Below, in pieces: positions 18,366 to 29,660 of a stretch of 64,000 nt of DNA. Both the position numbers and the translations under genes were made by a program. Under the pieces are notes generated by a model. That model was given only the letters and a program-made list of their open reading frames with translations, searched no databases and was not told the origin of the DNA. This stretch comes from Rana temporaria. Taxonomy: Eukaryota; Chordata; Amphibia; Anura; Ranidae. The stretch's first letter is position 1, and every line of letters starts with the position of its first letter. The stretch spans positions 186,066,278 to 186,130,277 of the forward strand of contig NC_053492.1 of assembly GCF_905171775.1 (NCBI RefSeq). Reading direction: 5' to 3'.

Positions 18366-19821
18366 GAATGACCTTAAAAGGGCCAGAGCGGGTATAGCAT
18401 TTGTCCAGGAGACCCATTTCAGGGCAGGCTCTCCACCTTGTCTGAAAAATAGGTACTTTCCCTTCACCTGCCACGCTACAAACCCCACACACAAATCTAA
18501 AGGAGTATCTATACTCCTGGCAGGAAGAGTACCCTGGACTTGCCATGACTCTAGAATAGATCCCGAGGGGCGGTACGTGTTTCTTAAGGGACTGATAGGG
18601 GACGTGCTGGTGACGTTGGCCACTGTATACGCTCCAAATGACAGACAAGATGCCTTCATACATAACACACTGGCCCTTCTGATGGACTTTACGCAGGGCC
18701 ATCTGATTTTGGGAGGTGATTTTAATGTACGGTTGGTCCCAACTGTAGACACTTCTTCTGGTGCCTCCTCGTTGAGACCTAGTGTCCATAGAAATATCTC
18801 GAGAGATCTGCATACTTCCCAATTGCTGGACATATGGAGACTTCATCACTCGGGAGAAAGGGATTACACGTTCTTCTCATCCCCTCACAAGACATACTCG
18901 CGTATCGATTATTTCCTGATACCACACCGTAACCTGGAGGCAGCACAGGACCCAGTGATAGGGATTATCACTTGGTCAGACCACGCACCCATTACCATGC
19001 GTTACTCCCTCTCGCGGGCCTCGACGTCTCGCACACGGTTCTGGAGGCTGAATGAAAGCCTACTACAAGATGCTAATGTACTGACAGATGTGAATTCCGA
19101 ACTGACACAATACTTCCTACTCAATGACGTTGATGACTGTGACCCAGGCACACTGTGGGAGTCTCATAAGTCCGTGATAAGAGACCGTGAAAAACAACTC
19201 TCGGTGCTCTTAGACAAGATCCGAGATCTCGAGGCAAAACATAAACCTAACCCTACCTCTTTAGTGGAAACGGAACTTAGGACTGTTAGAAGACAAACAG
19301 TAGACCTCCTACGATACAAGACCAAGGCTGCTCTACAAGTCTGTAGGAAGCTATCCTACGAGTCGGGTAACAAGTGTGGGAAGTTGCTGGCTAATGCAGT
19401 TAAACAGCAGAGACGACAAGCGTATATACCCCACATTATCTCATCCTCAGGACAAAGGAAGGTCATGCCCACCCAAATTGCACGGGAATTCCTGGAATTC
19501 TACTCCTCTCTATATAACCTCCATAAACAACACACTATCGACATGGAGGTGGGAGACTATCTGACCCAATCAGGCATCCATAGGCTTCAGGAGGAGGCTG
19601 GGGCGGCTTTGGAGGTCCCGATTACGTTAGTGGAGCTGCAGGGGGCCATTAAGGGAATAAAACAGGGTAAGGCGCCGGGTCTGGACTGCTTTACTCTACA
19701 ATATTATCAAACCATCTTGCCAGAACTGGGACCGCACATGGTCAACCTATTCAAACAATCTAACGGAGGGAGGACACTTCCAAAGAGATACTCTGCGGGC
19801 CCACATCTCCCTCATACCTAA
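18361..19821 (+). pseudogene. L1-like LINE ORF2, endonuclease domain and linker
   Basis: One open frame of 486 codons. RARAGIAFVQETHFRAG begins inside the endonuclease domain (the first 20 or so residues are missing), followed by KGVSILLAG, ATVYAPNDRQ, LILGGDFNVRL, RIDYFLIPHRN and ITWSDHAPITMRYSL, which are the catalytic and substrate-binding motifs of L1-type endonucleases. A basic helical linker and the start of the reverse transcriptase (GAIKGIKQGKAPGLDCFTLQ) follow. The N-terminal ATG is chance: the real ORF start is lost at the junction with the L2 LINE. The open frame suggests this is younger than the L2 copy, but the frame breaks at about 19800. Confidence 0.92.
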
Positions 19822-20506
19822 GGAAGGTAAAGATCCCGCCGCTTGCGGCAGTTACAGACCTATATCCCTTCTGAATATAGATCTTAAGTTTTTTACTAAA
19901 ATTCTGGCCAATAGATTGTCCCAACACATGACGGACCTTGTGGGCTTTGTCCCCTCTAGGGAGGCCAGAGATAACACTACCAAGGCACTCAACCTAATTC
20001 AAATGGCCGCCCTGCTCAAAAAAACGTGTGTCTTTCTCAGCACAGATGCAGAGAAAGCTTTCGACCGGGTCAGTTGGGATTTTATGCTCTCCGTCCTTGG
20101 ACATGTGGGATTGGGTAGCAAGATGCTGCAGTGGATTTCCAATATTTATTCTGTACCGACTGCCCAAGTTAAAGCCAATGGAGTTCTCTCTGAACCCTTT
20201 ACTATCTCTAACAGCACCAGGCAGGGTTGTCCGCTGTCCCCCCTTCTTTTCGCCCTGGCTCTAGAGCCATTCCTGTGCACGATCCGACAGAACCCGGACA
20301 TAACAGGCATCACGATAAACCAAGGCCAGTACAAGATCTCGGCATATGCGGATGACCTTTTGTTTTCCCTTGCAAACCCTGTGGTGTCCCTTCCTAACCT
20401 GATAAAAGAATTTAAAAGATATGGGGTAATCTCTAATTTAAAAATCAATTTTGACAAGTCGGCAGCTATGGAGGTACATTTGAACTCAACTTCCCCCCAA
20501 TGCTAA
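19800..20506 (+). pseudogene. L1-like LINE ORF2, reverse-transcriptase core
   Basis: After a frameshift near 19800 the next frame gives LRAHISLIPKEGKDPAACGS, YRPISLLNIDLKFFTKILAN, LSTDAEKAFDRVSWDFM, TRQGCPLSPLLFALALEP and ISAYADDLLF. These are reverse-transcriptase motifs in order, with the catalytic YADD box kept (about 20341-20355) and the FDRV aspartate kept. The type (TRQGCPLSPLLF, linker, C-terminus) is L1-like rather than L2/CR1. The frame is lost again near 20500. Confidence 0.92.
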
Positions 20507-21517
20507 CCATAGCCAGAGGACTGCTAGAGGAATGGAATAAGGGGCTCCACTCCTGGTTTGGGAGATGCAATCTTCTTAAAATGTGTATTCTCCCAAAATT
20601 CCTGTACCTGTTTCAAGCCCTACCAGTTAGGATCCCGCTCTATATTTCAGACAAGTACAATCCCTCTTTACCAAATTCATATGGGCACATAGGAAACCAC
20701 GACTGCGCATACGATCCTTGACTATGCCGAAGCAGTGTGGGGGTCTGGCCCTTCCAGACATAAAAAACTACTATCTCGCAGTACACTTAGGGAGAATCAT
20801 TGACTGGAACAGACATATACCATTCAAATTGTGGACGCAAATAGAACGCGACCAGGTGCACATTCCACTAAAGGGAGCATTATGGTGCTATGACCAACTC
20901 CCTTCGGATATGAAGAAACACCCAACCATAGGTGCGACGCTCCGCGTAGGGTCATCGGTGGTGAATACTACCTCCTTGACGTCAAGGACGTCCCCGCTAC
21001 TCCCAATTCTTGACAATCCAGCGTTTCCGCTTGGACTATCTCGATTAGACTGTGGGGAGCTCGTGGCGGCAGGTAAAGACTGTGCTCTACACTTCATTGA
21101 CGGGGACCGGTGGACATCGATCCAAAACCTGTCGAGCTAGACTGGTGGCTTCCAACTTTCATTTTGGAAAGCTATGAGGTTACACCACTTCATACACTCA
21201 ATACCAGACCCTATACATTTCACTCGTGACCTGACAACATTTGAACACTACTGTTCGGATGGAGGAGTGCTGCCTTAAGTACTCTGGAAAATTTATTCGT
21301 TACTCAACACCCCGCCGACACAGCCTGACCTGTGGTTTCTACGATCTTGGGGACAGGATCTTAAACAGACTTTCACTGACGTACAGACGCAAAATATTCT
21401 TACATTTTCATTAAAATCATCCATCTGCACAAGAATCCAAGAAACGAACTATAAGATTTTAACCAGGTGGTACTATACGCCTCAGGCTCTTATCTGTCTC
21501 CTACAGACTAATCCCCT
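20507..21517 (+). pseudogene. L1-like LINE ORF2, C-terminal region, frameshifted
   Basis: 20521-20640 encodes EEWNKGLHSWFGRCNLLKM and LPKFLYLFQALPVRIP. 20718-21140 encodes MPKQCGGLALPDIKNYYLA and HLGRIIDWNRHIPFKLW. 21390-21500 encodes TRIQETNYKILTRWYYTP. This is the conserved thumb/C-terminal region of L1-type ORF2. There are at least four frame changes. No 3' UTR or poly-A is visible; the homology stops near 21517. Confidence 0.88.
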
Positions 21518-22436
21518 TTGCCAACACTGTCCATACAGGTAGCAGCCCCTCACTCTGACTTTCACTGTGCACACCTGCACTCTCTGGCTTCTCCCTTGCA
21601 AGCCTGGTTTCCTCGGGAGGGTGGAACCCAGAATGCTGGTCCTGATTCAGGCCCACACACACCTGAACAATCAGTGCGCCGCTGAGTCTCAAAACCCGGA
21701 TCCAGGACTTGGGATTTCATCCCACCTTGATCTCTAAGAAATCCCCAGGCTCCAGGTCCCAAAGTGGACTTTTGTAAATAAGGAGGAAACTGAAAAGCCA
21801 GTTTCCTCCCAAACAAGCAAATACCCTGGAGCCCCTCAACCTGCCTGGTTGAGAATCCTGTATTCAGACACTGGTGGGGTACCACACTTAATAAATGTTT
21901 CTTGGCTGGGAAATACTTTGTTGTGTTAGTGCCCAGAGAAATATATTCCTGTCAACAGATGTTCCGTATTCTCAGACTTCTGGCTCAGACTAGACAAGTT
22001 TTAGGGTAATTTATGTCCCCGTATGATTCCAGCTGCTTGCCATTACCAAAGAACACAGGGCATGTCCCTTAGGCATTCATACTCCATTCAAAGGCTGATC
22101 CTTGGTGTGAGAAAGACATTCTGTCTGCTAACATAAACACAAATGTCATTAATTTGTATACAGATGTTTAAAATTGAATTTTTTTTTTTAACATGATATA
22201 TAGACGGTGAGCTAAATAGTTGTTTTGCTTATATTGTGCTGTAGACCAAAATATATGGCTGGTGATATCTCTGACACTACCCATCCTGTAAGGTTAGCAG
22301 TTTTTCGAAATTAAATCTAAAGACACTCTACTGAGCACACCCACAGAGACACACACACACACATTTGTAACCACAAAATCACGCCACAATTTAAAAAAAA
22401 GAACCCTAAATTAATTGGTCACAAGGGGAATGATCG
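21518..22436. other. Gene-free; possible LTR-like fragment at 21518-21960
   Basis: 21518-21960 is a compositionally uniform C/T-rich segment with AATAAA at 21890 and no protein domain. It could be part of an LTR or a UTR of an unknown element; minus-strand frames here have no motif. 21960-22436 is AT-rich unique sequence with a short CA run at 22341-22361. Confidence 0.4.
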
Positions 22437-22945
22437 TGGTATCACTGTGCTTGATTGGCCAGCAAACTCGCCTGACCTAAACCCCATAGAGAACCTGTGT
22501 GGTATTGTCAAGAGGAAGATGAGACACCAGAATCAACAATGCAGACAAGCTGAAGGCCGCTATCAAAGCAACCTGGGCTTTCATAACACCTGATCGCCTC
22601 CATGCCATGCCGCATTGATGCAGTAATTCATGCAAAAGAGCCCCAACCAAGTGCATACTATACTATACATGGACCTACTTTTCAGTAAGAAAACATTTCT
22701 GTATTAAAAATCTTTTTTTATTGGTCTTATGTAATTATTTAATTTTCTGAGATACTGAATTTTGGGTTTTCACTAGCTGTAAGCCATAATCATCAAAATT
22801 ATAAGAAAGAAATGCTTGAAATATATGACTGTGTGTAATAAATCTATATAATATACGGTAGTATGAGTTTCACGTTTTGAATTGAATTACTGAAATAAAT
22901 TAACTTTTTGTTGATATTCCATTTTTTTGAGATTTAACTGTAATG
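22437..22945 (+). pseudogene. Tc1-like transposase C-terminus and 3' end
   Basis: 22445-22530 encodes LDWPANSPDLNPIENLW and GIVKRKMRHQ, the motif holding the catalytic glutamate of DD34E Tc1/mariner transposases. The rest (LKAAIKATW-like, then a DAVIHAK-like end) is spread over frames. 22640-22945 is AT-rich 3' untranslated and terminal-repeat sequence typical of this family. The 5' two thirds of the element are missing. Confidence 0.85.
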
Positions 22946-23061
22946 TTTGGGGGTCCTAATTGGTTTTTAAGCAAAAAATATTTTTTTTTTACATTTAGAA
23001 GAGGAATGTTAGAATTGGCCCAGACTTGAAGATGTTAAGCTGACACAAAACATCAACACAT

Positions 23062-23815
23062 TTAACCACTTGTTTACCGGGCACATCTACGCCCTTCCTT
23101 CCCAGGCGAAATTTCAGCTTTCAGCACTGTCACGCTTTGAATAAAAAATTGCGCGGTCATGCGATGTGGCTCCCACATATAGAGCTTTCTTTTGGTGGTA
23201 TTTGATCATCTCTGCAGTTTTTATTTTTTGCGCTATAAACAAAAAAAAAAACGTCAATTTTGAAAAAAAAATACAATATTTTTTACTTTTTGCTATAATG
23301 AATATCCCAATTTAAAAAAAAAAAAAAATTTTCTCAGTTTAGGCCGATAAGCATTCTTCTACATATTTTTGGTAAAAAAACAATAAGCGTATAGTGATTG
23401 GTTTGCACAAAAGTTATAGCGCCAACAAAATAGGGGATTGAATTATGACTATTTTTTTTTTACTAGTAATGGCGGTTATCTGAGATTTTTGTCAGGACTG
23501 CGATATTACGGCGGACACATCAGACACTTTTGACACATTTTTGGGACCATTCGCATTTATACAGCGAACGGTGCTATAAAACTGCACTGATTACTGTATA
23601 AATGTGACTGGCAGGGAAGGGGTTAACACTAGGGGGCGATCAAGGGGTTAAATGTGTGCCCTGCTAGGTGATTCTTACTGTGGGGGGAGGGCACTGACTG
23701 GGGGAGGTGACCGATGGGTGTCCCTATGTACAAGGGACACACCATCGGTCTCCTCTCCCTGACAGGACGTGGATCTCTTTGTTTACACACAGAGATCCAC
23801 ATCCCGAAAAATCGG
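23062..23815 (-). mobile_element. TTAA-type element, reverse orientation, one end lost
   Basis: TTAACCACTTGTTTACCGGG at 23062 is the terminus. The conserved blocks appear in reverse (AGAGCTTTCTTTTGGTGGTA, TTTTTTGCGCTATAAAC, GTTATAGCGCCAAC). Two hairpins (ACCGATGGGTGTCCC with its complement near 23711-23750; GTGGATCTCT with AGAGATCCAC near 23770-23802) precede the broken far end near 23815. Confidence 0.75.
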
Positions 23816-24074
23816 ACATGGACTTTATTTACAGCAAACAAATATAGCTATTGCCTGAAGAAGAAGGCCTCATGCACACTGGGCATTTTTGAAGCTACTT
23901 ATACGGGTATCAGTATGACGTGAGTCACTTTGGGCGGGGGGAGGAGCATTAATACAGACAGACTCATCTTGAGTATGGGGGTCCATGACAGTCAGGTTTT
24001 TTTAATTGCCTCTAAACTCCCCTGCATGTTATCCTATGTGTCCATGCACACATAGGCTTTTAGCAGCGTGGGTA
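23816..24074. other. Fragment of an unnamed repeat disrupted by the hAT composite
   Basis: GGCCTCATGCACACTGGGCA and CTATGTGTCCATGCACACAT recur in altered form at 43600-44290. The sequence appears to resume at 27308 (CTAAACGCAGTACACAC), which is consistent with one pre-insertion locus. Confidence 0.45.
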
Positions 24075-24082
24075 ACTGCAGC

Positions 24083-24836
24083 CAGTGGCGTAGCGTGGGT
24101 TGTCAGCACCTGGGGCAAGGCAAGTCATTTGTGCCCCCCCCTAACCTGTGGACTTCTAGCACTCCCTGAGTCCCTTCAAAGACAATAGTAATGACCAACC
24201 TGATTCCAACACTGACCTATCTGATACCCATACTGACCACCATACTATACTGTCCACTACACTGTCCACTACACTACACTGACCACTATACTGTCCTGCC
24301 TACAATAACTCTCTGCGTGTCTCTCTCTCTGCCCGTCTCGCTCTCTGCCTGCCCCTCTCTCTGCCCGTCTCTCTCTCTCTGCCCGTCTCTCTCTCTCTCT
24401 GCCTCTGTCTCTCTCTTTTTGCCTCTGACTCTCTCTCTCTCTTTGCCTCTCTCTCTCTCTCTCTCTCTCTTTGCCTCTGTCTCCGTTTCTCTTTCTGCCT
24501 CTCTCCCCAGTCCGTGTTCCTCCTCACCTGCATCATGACATCGGTCCGTAGGAAAGGAGGAGGCGGCCATAATTATTCAGTGTCCGGCGCACTGTGATTG
24601 GGCGTATGGAGGGCATGTGAGGCTAGCCCCACGCCGCACATGACCCCCATGGCCCAATCACAGGGCGCCAGACATTGAAAGATGGCAGCTGGAGCTTCGG
24701 GCGGCCGTGGACACAGGAAATTTAATTTAGGAGGACGCAGCCAGTAGTGACACACTGGCTTGAAATTGCGCCCCCCCTAAATATCGTGCCCGGGGCCACG
24801 GCACCCCCTTTCCCTCACCCACACTATGCCACTGAC
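24083..24836 (+). mobile_element. hAT MITE copy A, both ends present
   Basis: The ends CAGTGGCGTAGCGTGGG and CCCACACTATGCCACTG are inverted repeats. The interior has ACTATACTGTCCACTAC-type repeats, a long CT-rich tract (24303-24510), and a palindromic GC part around GTGATTGGGC/GCCCAATCAC. The 8 bases after the right end (ACTGTATT) match the left flank ACTGCAGC at only 5 of 8 positions. There is no transposase. Confidence 0.82.
24303..24510. repeat. CT-rich microsatellite-like tract
   Basis: Runs of CT interrupted by GCC units, inside hAT copy A. It gives spurious arginine/glutamate-rich frames on the minus strand. Confidence 0.95.
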
Positions 24837-25105
24837 TGTATTTCATCAAAAATCATAAAAAAAAAAAACCTTCCCTCTTTCCTTCCTATATGACTTTTCT
24901 CCCTTTCGTACGCAATATTTTCTTTCTTTCATTCATAGTTCTTCAAAAATAAAAAAATATCCCATGTGGGATGAGAAATGTCTTCTCATCAGTATCTTGC
25001 TGAAGTTGTCTAGTTCATCAACTCGATTTCTGAACAGACTCCTGGAATGTTAAAATTGAAACACTGTGTCAAAGTGTATTGTTTGTTCCCATGCTTTATT
25101 TTTTT

Positions 25106-25447
25106 TTAAGACCCCTTTTAGAATCAGTGGAATACGTCCAAGTGGATCTGTCTTCTTAGCGAGGGATCTCTCCGCTGAGCACACGGACGACAGGTCCGTG
25201 TCTGCTGTGCTGTGCAGAGCGGACATGACCCGCTGTTCTCTATGGGGCGGACTGCATGTACATTTCCATCCGATCCGCCGGACAGGTGGCAAACATATCC
25301 CCCATATATTTGTTTTTAGAGCACCAGGTGTCGGTGGGGTCCGCTGACATCCGCCACCCCATAGAGAACAAGGGGTGGTCCAATCGGGTCCACCTGAAAA
25401 ACGAACAGGCGAACCCAATAGGTCCATTTGTGTGAAAGGGGCCTTAA
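25106..25447. mobile_element. TTAA-flanked MITE (GGCCCCTTTCACA ends)
   Basis: TTAA 25106-25109 is followed by GACCCCTTTTA, and GTGAAAGGGGCC is followed by TTAA 25444-25447: inverted termini with TTAA targets. Inside is a palindrome-like half (TTCTCTATGGGGCGGA with CCACCCCATAGAGAA). A relative starts at 35838. Confidence 0.7.
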
Positions 25448-25957
25448 AGTGTTAATGAGCCCAGGACCCTGCATTCACTACATCTGGTCTCCCACAGTAC
25501 ACAGAACATGGACATGCAATAGTTTTAGTAAATATAAACTGCGAAATACCTTTTTTCATCAGCAGTATATAGCAGTCTTGTGACTTCTATCAGTGTCGGG
25601 TTAAACCTTGTAGGAGGAGTTTTCCTTCTGCTCTGACTGTCCTATAAGGTTTCAGGACCCATGACCCTCTGTCTGGACAGTGCTCATTGGCCCTGTGCTG
25701 GTCACAATGCAGAGGATTAACCCCTTAGGTCCCACAGTGAGTATACCAAGCATGCATTACTACAAATACAGACTGATTTTACTGTTGTGGGTTTAGTAAC
25801 ACTTTCAACTTGATTTGACAATACATAAAATATAATTCTAAATACTGCTAGTATAACTATTGAAAATCTATTGTTATCACAGTGAGAGTGAAAGTACCAG
25901 AAAAGTAAGAGAGTTGTGCTTTATGCGCTCATGCACTAGGAACTGAAGAAAGATGGG
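25448..25957. other. Gene-free unique sequence
   Basis: No domain, terminus or tandem repeat recognised. Confidence 0.5.
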
Positions 25958-26268
25958 TAATGCCTCGTACACGTGACACCGGTTGTGTTTATGCTCCATG
26001 GCAGTTTTCCTGACAGGAAAACCGGCGGGGAAAAATGAGAACATTTTCCTGCCGGGATTCCCGGCGTTTTTTAAGCCGGCAGTTTTTCTATGGGGAAAGC
26101 CTGTGGTGGAGCATACACAGGGCCGGGTTTCCCAACCAAAGCTCTCATGGCAGTTTTCATGCCAGGAAAACCGGTCGTGTGTAGGGGGAAAAACCTGCCG
26201 AGCAGGTTCTCGGTTTTCCTGGGTGACTTTTTACCGTCGGGAAAACCGATCGTGTGTACCGGCCATAA
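25958..26268. mobile_element. Short Harbinger-like MITE with TAA duplication
   Basis: The termini TGCCTCGTACAC (25961) and GTGTACCGGCCA (ending 26265) are imperfect inverted repeats flanked by TAA on both sides, the 3-bp target size of PIF/Harbinger. Internal repeats of AAAACCGGTCGTGTGTA type occur. It is related in its ends to the larger element at 53825-54872. Confidence 0.75.
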
Positions 26269-26534
26269 GAATTAAAGGAGCTTGTTTGAACAGAGAAGCT
26301 CTGTAGCAATGCTTATTCTGTCATATTACTGCACGTGTTTTTTTTTAAACTGCAATGTGCTTTACAGTTGTGCTTAATGCTTTATTGGCATTGGGACTCC
26401 TAAGCCAGCATAGCGCTAATAAAAGGAATGCATTTGAAAAAAAAAGTATAAACCCAGTAAAAGTGCCTGTCCATTTGACCTGTCAAAGTTTTGTCATTAG
26501 CCTATTTTCCCTTCATAGAGCTCTGTGTCAAGTG

Positions 26535-27299
26535 ACTGCTACACTATACTGACCACTATACTACACTGCATGACTCTAGCTGCTCTTCTACTTTTTCTCT
26601 CTCTCTCTGGCTGCTCCATCTCCCCAGATCGTGTCCATCCTCTCTTCCCTCCATCTCTCCCCCAGGCTGCTCCCCCTCTCCTCTCAATTCTACTCTCTTC
26701 TCCTCCAGGCTGTGACTTTCCCTCTCTCGCATTCCTCTCACCTCCATGGTGGAGGCTCCACCCCCTACTGCCTGCGCTCTATTCCCGGCTCCGTGCTCTC
26801 CTTCCTCCCCAGCATTGGCTCAGCCTCAGCCTGCCTGGAAGTGTGCCAGCGGCTGCCCTCCTCCAGATCCCCGGTTCTGAGCTGCTGACTCGCCATGTTT
26901 GGCATGGCACCTGCTTCACTCTGCACTGCAGCCTCTGCTCTGCGCCGTCGGCGATAATCCCCGCCGTGTACCAGTCTGGCATGTTCAGTTTTAGGTGCCC
27001 TGTCCAAGATCGCGGTACATCCTGGAGTCCCGCCTCCACCCATGTTCAGTCTCCTGCACCCTGTGATTGGGCGAAGGCGGGACTCCAGGATCTACCGCAA
27101 TTGTGGACAGGCCAGCACCGCCGCCGCACATGACCCCATACACCCAATCACAGGGCACCTGAGACTGAACATGGCGGCAGGGCCGCACGGGGACACAGTG
27201 AAGTATATTTAGGAGGCAGCCACTGTGACACATACTGGTGGGCGCCCCCCTAAATGTTGTACCCGGGGCGACGGCCCCCCCCCCCACACTACGCCACTG
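26535..27299 (+). mobile_element. hAT copy B, 5'-truncated, right end intact
   Basis: From CTACACTATACTGACCACTA onward it parallels copy A. The right half (CAATCACAGGGCACCTGAGA, ACACTACGCCACTG) aligns with A's right half. A dyad around 27000-27130 (CTGTGATTGGGCGAAGGCGG) forms an internal palindrome with GGGACTCCAGGAT-like arms. The left terminus is missing. Confidence 0.78.
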
Positions 27300-27307
27300 A
27301 CTGCAGC

Positions 27308-28883
27308 TAAACGCAGTACACACTTTTTCAAGCATCAGGCTTTTTTTGGCAAAAAAAAGGTGCCTCAACATCTGTGTTCTTTGTTTTAGTCACAGTCCAG
27401 CACTGGCTGCTTTAGTTTCCTTTCTGTGATGTAATGGACACTTTTTGTCTCATTGATTACCTTTAGTTATAAATGACGTGTTCCACAAAGTCTATTGACA
27501 TGACCTGGCCCTGTGTTTTATTTGATGTACCATATGATTTTCACAGATCCAGGTTCACAATCGCATATTAAACAAAATAAAGACAATTTTCTCTATTTTC
27601 TAAAATGTTTAGATTCTTGTCTGCAATATGTTGAATCTTAATACAGAAATAACCCTGACTGAAAAAATCTGACTGAATTTTAAGCTAATTTCTCTTGTGG
27701 TCAGGCATCATATGTAAAGCTTTTACCTCCTCCTGTTGACATCATTTTTGGACTTAAATTTAATATAAAAATAGCTCCAGTGAAAATAACCTTGTTTGTT
27801 TTTCAAAAGCAAGAAAGAGTATGATGTATTCTTCCAGCTGCAAGGATCTTGGCAAAAATGAGGTAGAACCTGGCTGAAGTTAGACACTTAAAATTTTTCT
27901 TTATTGCTTTATTTTTTTCCTGTAATGTTCATTATGAAGGCAAAATGTATGCATATATATTTAATATTATATGTGAATATGGCATACATTGCATTATTTC
28001 ATTCACTTAACCTTTTATCGAATATAAATTGCGGACCCTATGTTTAAGCTGCCTAGATTCCCTATACAGTACTAATGTTTTCCTTTACAGCAGCTGAGCT
28101 CCTCAGCAGGTCAGAGGATTTACCATATTGTAGTGGTAGTGGATTATTTTCATTTACAAGTCATAAGTGACATCTTGGCCAAGGAGAGTTCCTCTCTTAG
28201 GTATGACATGCATTCAGCTTTGAAATAAAGCTCTGGCCATCATAGCTTTTCTATAAAGTGGAAATATTAAATATGTTTTCTCATGTCCCAGTGCAATAGT
28301 TTGCAGTGCAGTGCTCATTTAGTACATGTCTTCCAAGAAACATCTGGAAATACAGCTGCTTTTGTTCTCTTGTTAATCCTGTTGTATCCATTAAGTCAGA
28401 CATGAAGCAGAACTACCACCACTTTTCTTAACAATGGTTTTCAAAAAGTTCACAATACCGAAGCTGCAGTAACATAACATGACATGTTTATATTCTTTAA
28501 ATATAGATAATGTATGTACATAGCCAACTTTTGAGTCACAGCTATGTCTCTGTGAAAGACCTGGACTGGTCAGCAAGGATATCTACTCAAGACATCCTCC
28601 TACACCAGCACAATTGACCCCGTGTCTATTTTTCATTTTCTTTGAACTAGCCATGCAATGTCTACAGGCAATATAGATTAGAGACCCAAAGCTGGATCTT
28701 GTGCAGGGCCTTTTAATGCAGGGCCAAAAAAATGATGTACTCAAGGCCTACCAGGAAATGAAGCCCGCCAATGGAGTTATGACGTACAGTCATACAGTTT
28801 TGTCAGCTAGAGTTCTAAAATAGCTGTTGTTAATCTAGAAAGGCTAGTGCCCAGAAATATAGAAAAGAAATTCCAGAAACATT
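27308..28883. other. Gene-free, AT-rich, apparently unique
   Basis: I see no coding domain, transposon end or tandem repeat. Candidate frames are under 65 codons and motif-free. Confidence 0.55.
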
Positions 28884-29660
28884 TTAACCACTTCACATCT
28901 AAAAGGTTTACCCCCCCCCCCTTCCTGACCAGGCCATTTTTTGTGATACGGCACTGAGTTACTTTGACAATTGCACGGTCGTGCAACACTGTACCCAAAT
29001 AACATTTATGTCCTTTTTTTTCCTACAAATAGAGCTTTCTTTTGGTGGTATTTGATCACCTCTCTGGTTTTTATTTTGTGCTCTATAAACAAAGAACGGC
29101 TGACAATTCATAAAAAAAAAAAAAAAAGTACTTTCTGCTATTAAACGCATCCAATAATAATAATAATAATAAAAAAAAAAATCTAATTTCTTTACCAGTT
29201 TAGGCCAATATGTATTCTGCTACATATTTTTGGTAAAAAAAAAATCACAATAATCGTATATTAATTGTTTTGCGCAAAAGTAACTGACACTTCTTTGGGG
29301 GACCAGTGATATTATTACAGTGATCAGTGCTAAAAATATGCATGGTCACTGTACTAATAACACTAGCAGGGAAGGGGTTAACATCAGGTGTGATCAAAGG
29401 GTTAACTGTGTGCATAGGTAATGTTTCAGTGTAGTGGGGGAGGTACTTTTACTAGTGGAAGGCATGGATCTGTGTTTTTGCTTTACAGAAACACAGGATC
29501 CGTGCCTTTTGTACTGGCAGAACAGTAATCTGCCTTTACATAGACAGACTGCCAGTCTGTCAGTGTAGCGAACGAGCAGTGGGTGCCAGCGTGTAAAATC
29601 ACAGCGGTAAAGCCGCACCTGAAACCTGGAAGTGCTATGGGGCGGTTGGCAAGTGGTTAA
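28884..29660 (-). mobile_element. TTAA-flanked element, complete, reverse orientation
   Basis: TTAACCACTTCACATC at 28884 and GGCAAGTGGTTAA at 29660 are the two ends. The same internal blocks as the 4159 copy appear in reverse (AGAGCTTTCTTTTGGTGGTA, ATTGCACGGTCGTGC). A hairpin GGATCTGTGTTTTTGC with its complement lies at about 29465-29500. 777 bp. Confidence 0.8.

Larger units (their letters stand above)
24075..27307. mobile_element. Composite hAT structure bounded by an 8-bp duplication
   Basis: A hAT left terminus CAGTGGCGTAGCGTGGG (24083) and a matching right terminus CCACACTACGCCACTG (ending 27299) are flanked by the same 8 bases ACTGCAGC at 24075-24082 and 27300-27307. A second right terminus of the same family ends at 24836. 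The unit therefore holds copy A (24083-24836), about 1.7 kb of other sequence, and a 5'-truncated copy B (about 26535-27299). The outer duplication suggests that the left end of A and the right end of B moved together; unequal recombination between two copies is an alternative. Confidence 0.7.

Noticed and set aside
18361..19821. Intact host or LINE protein gene
   Set aside because: The frame starts inside the endonuclease domain and breaks before the reverse-transcriptase core, so it is a truncated LINE.
26525..27133. 202-codon plus-strand frame
   Set aside because: It lies wholly inside hAT copy B, in low-complexity C/T-rich sequence, and is not conserved with copy A.
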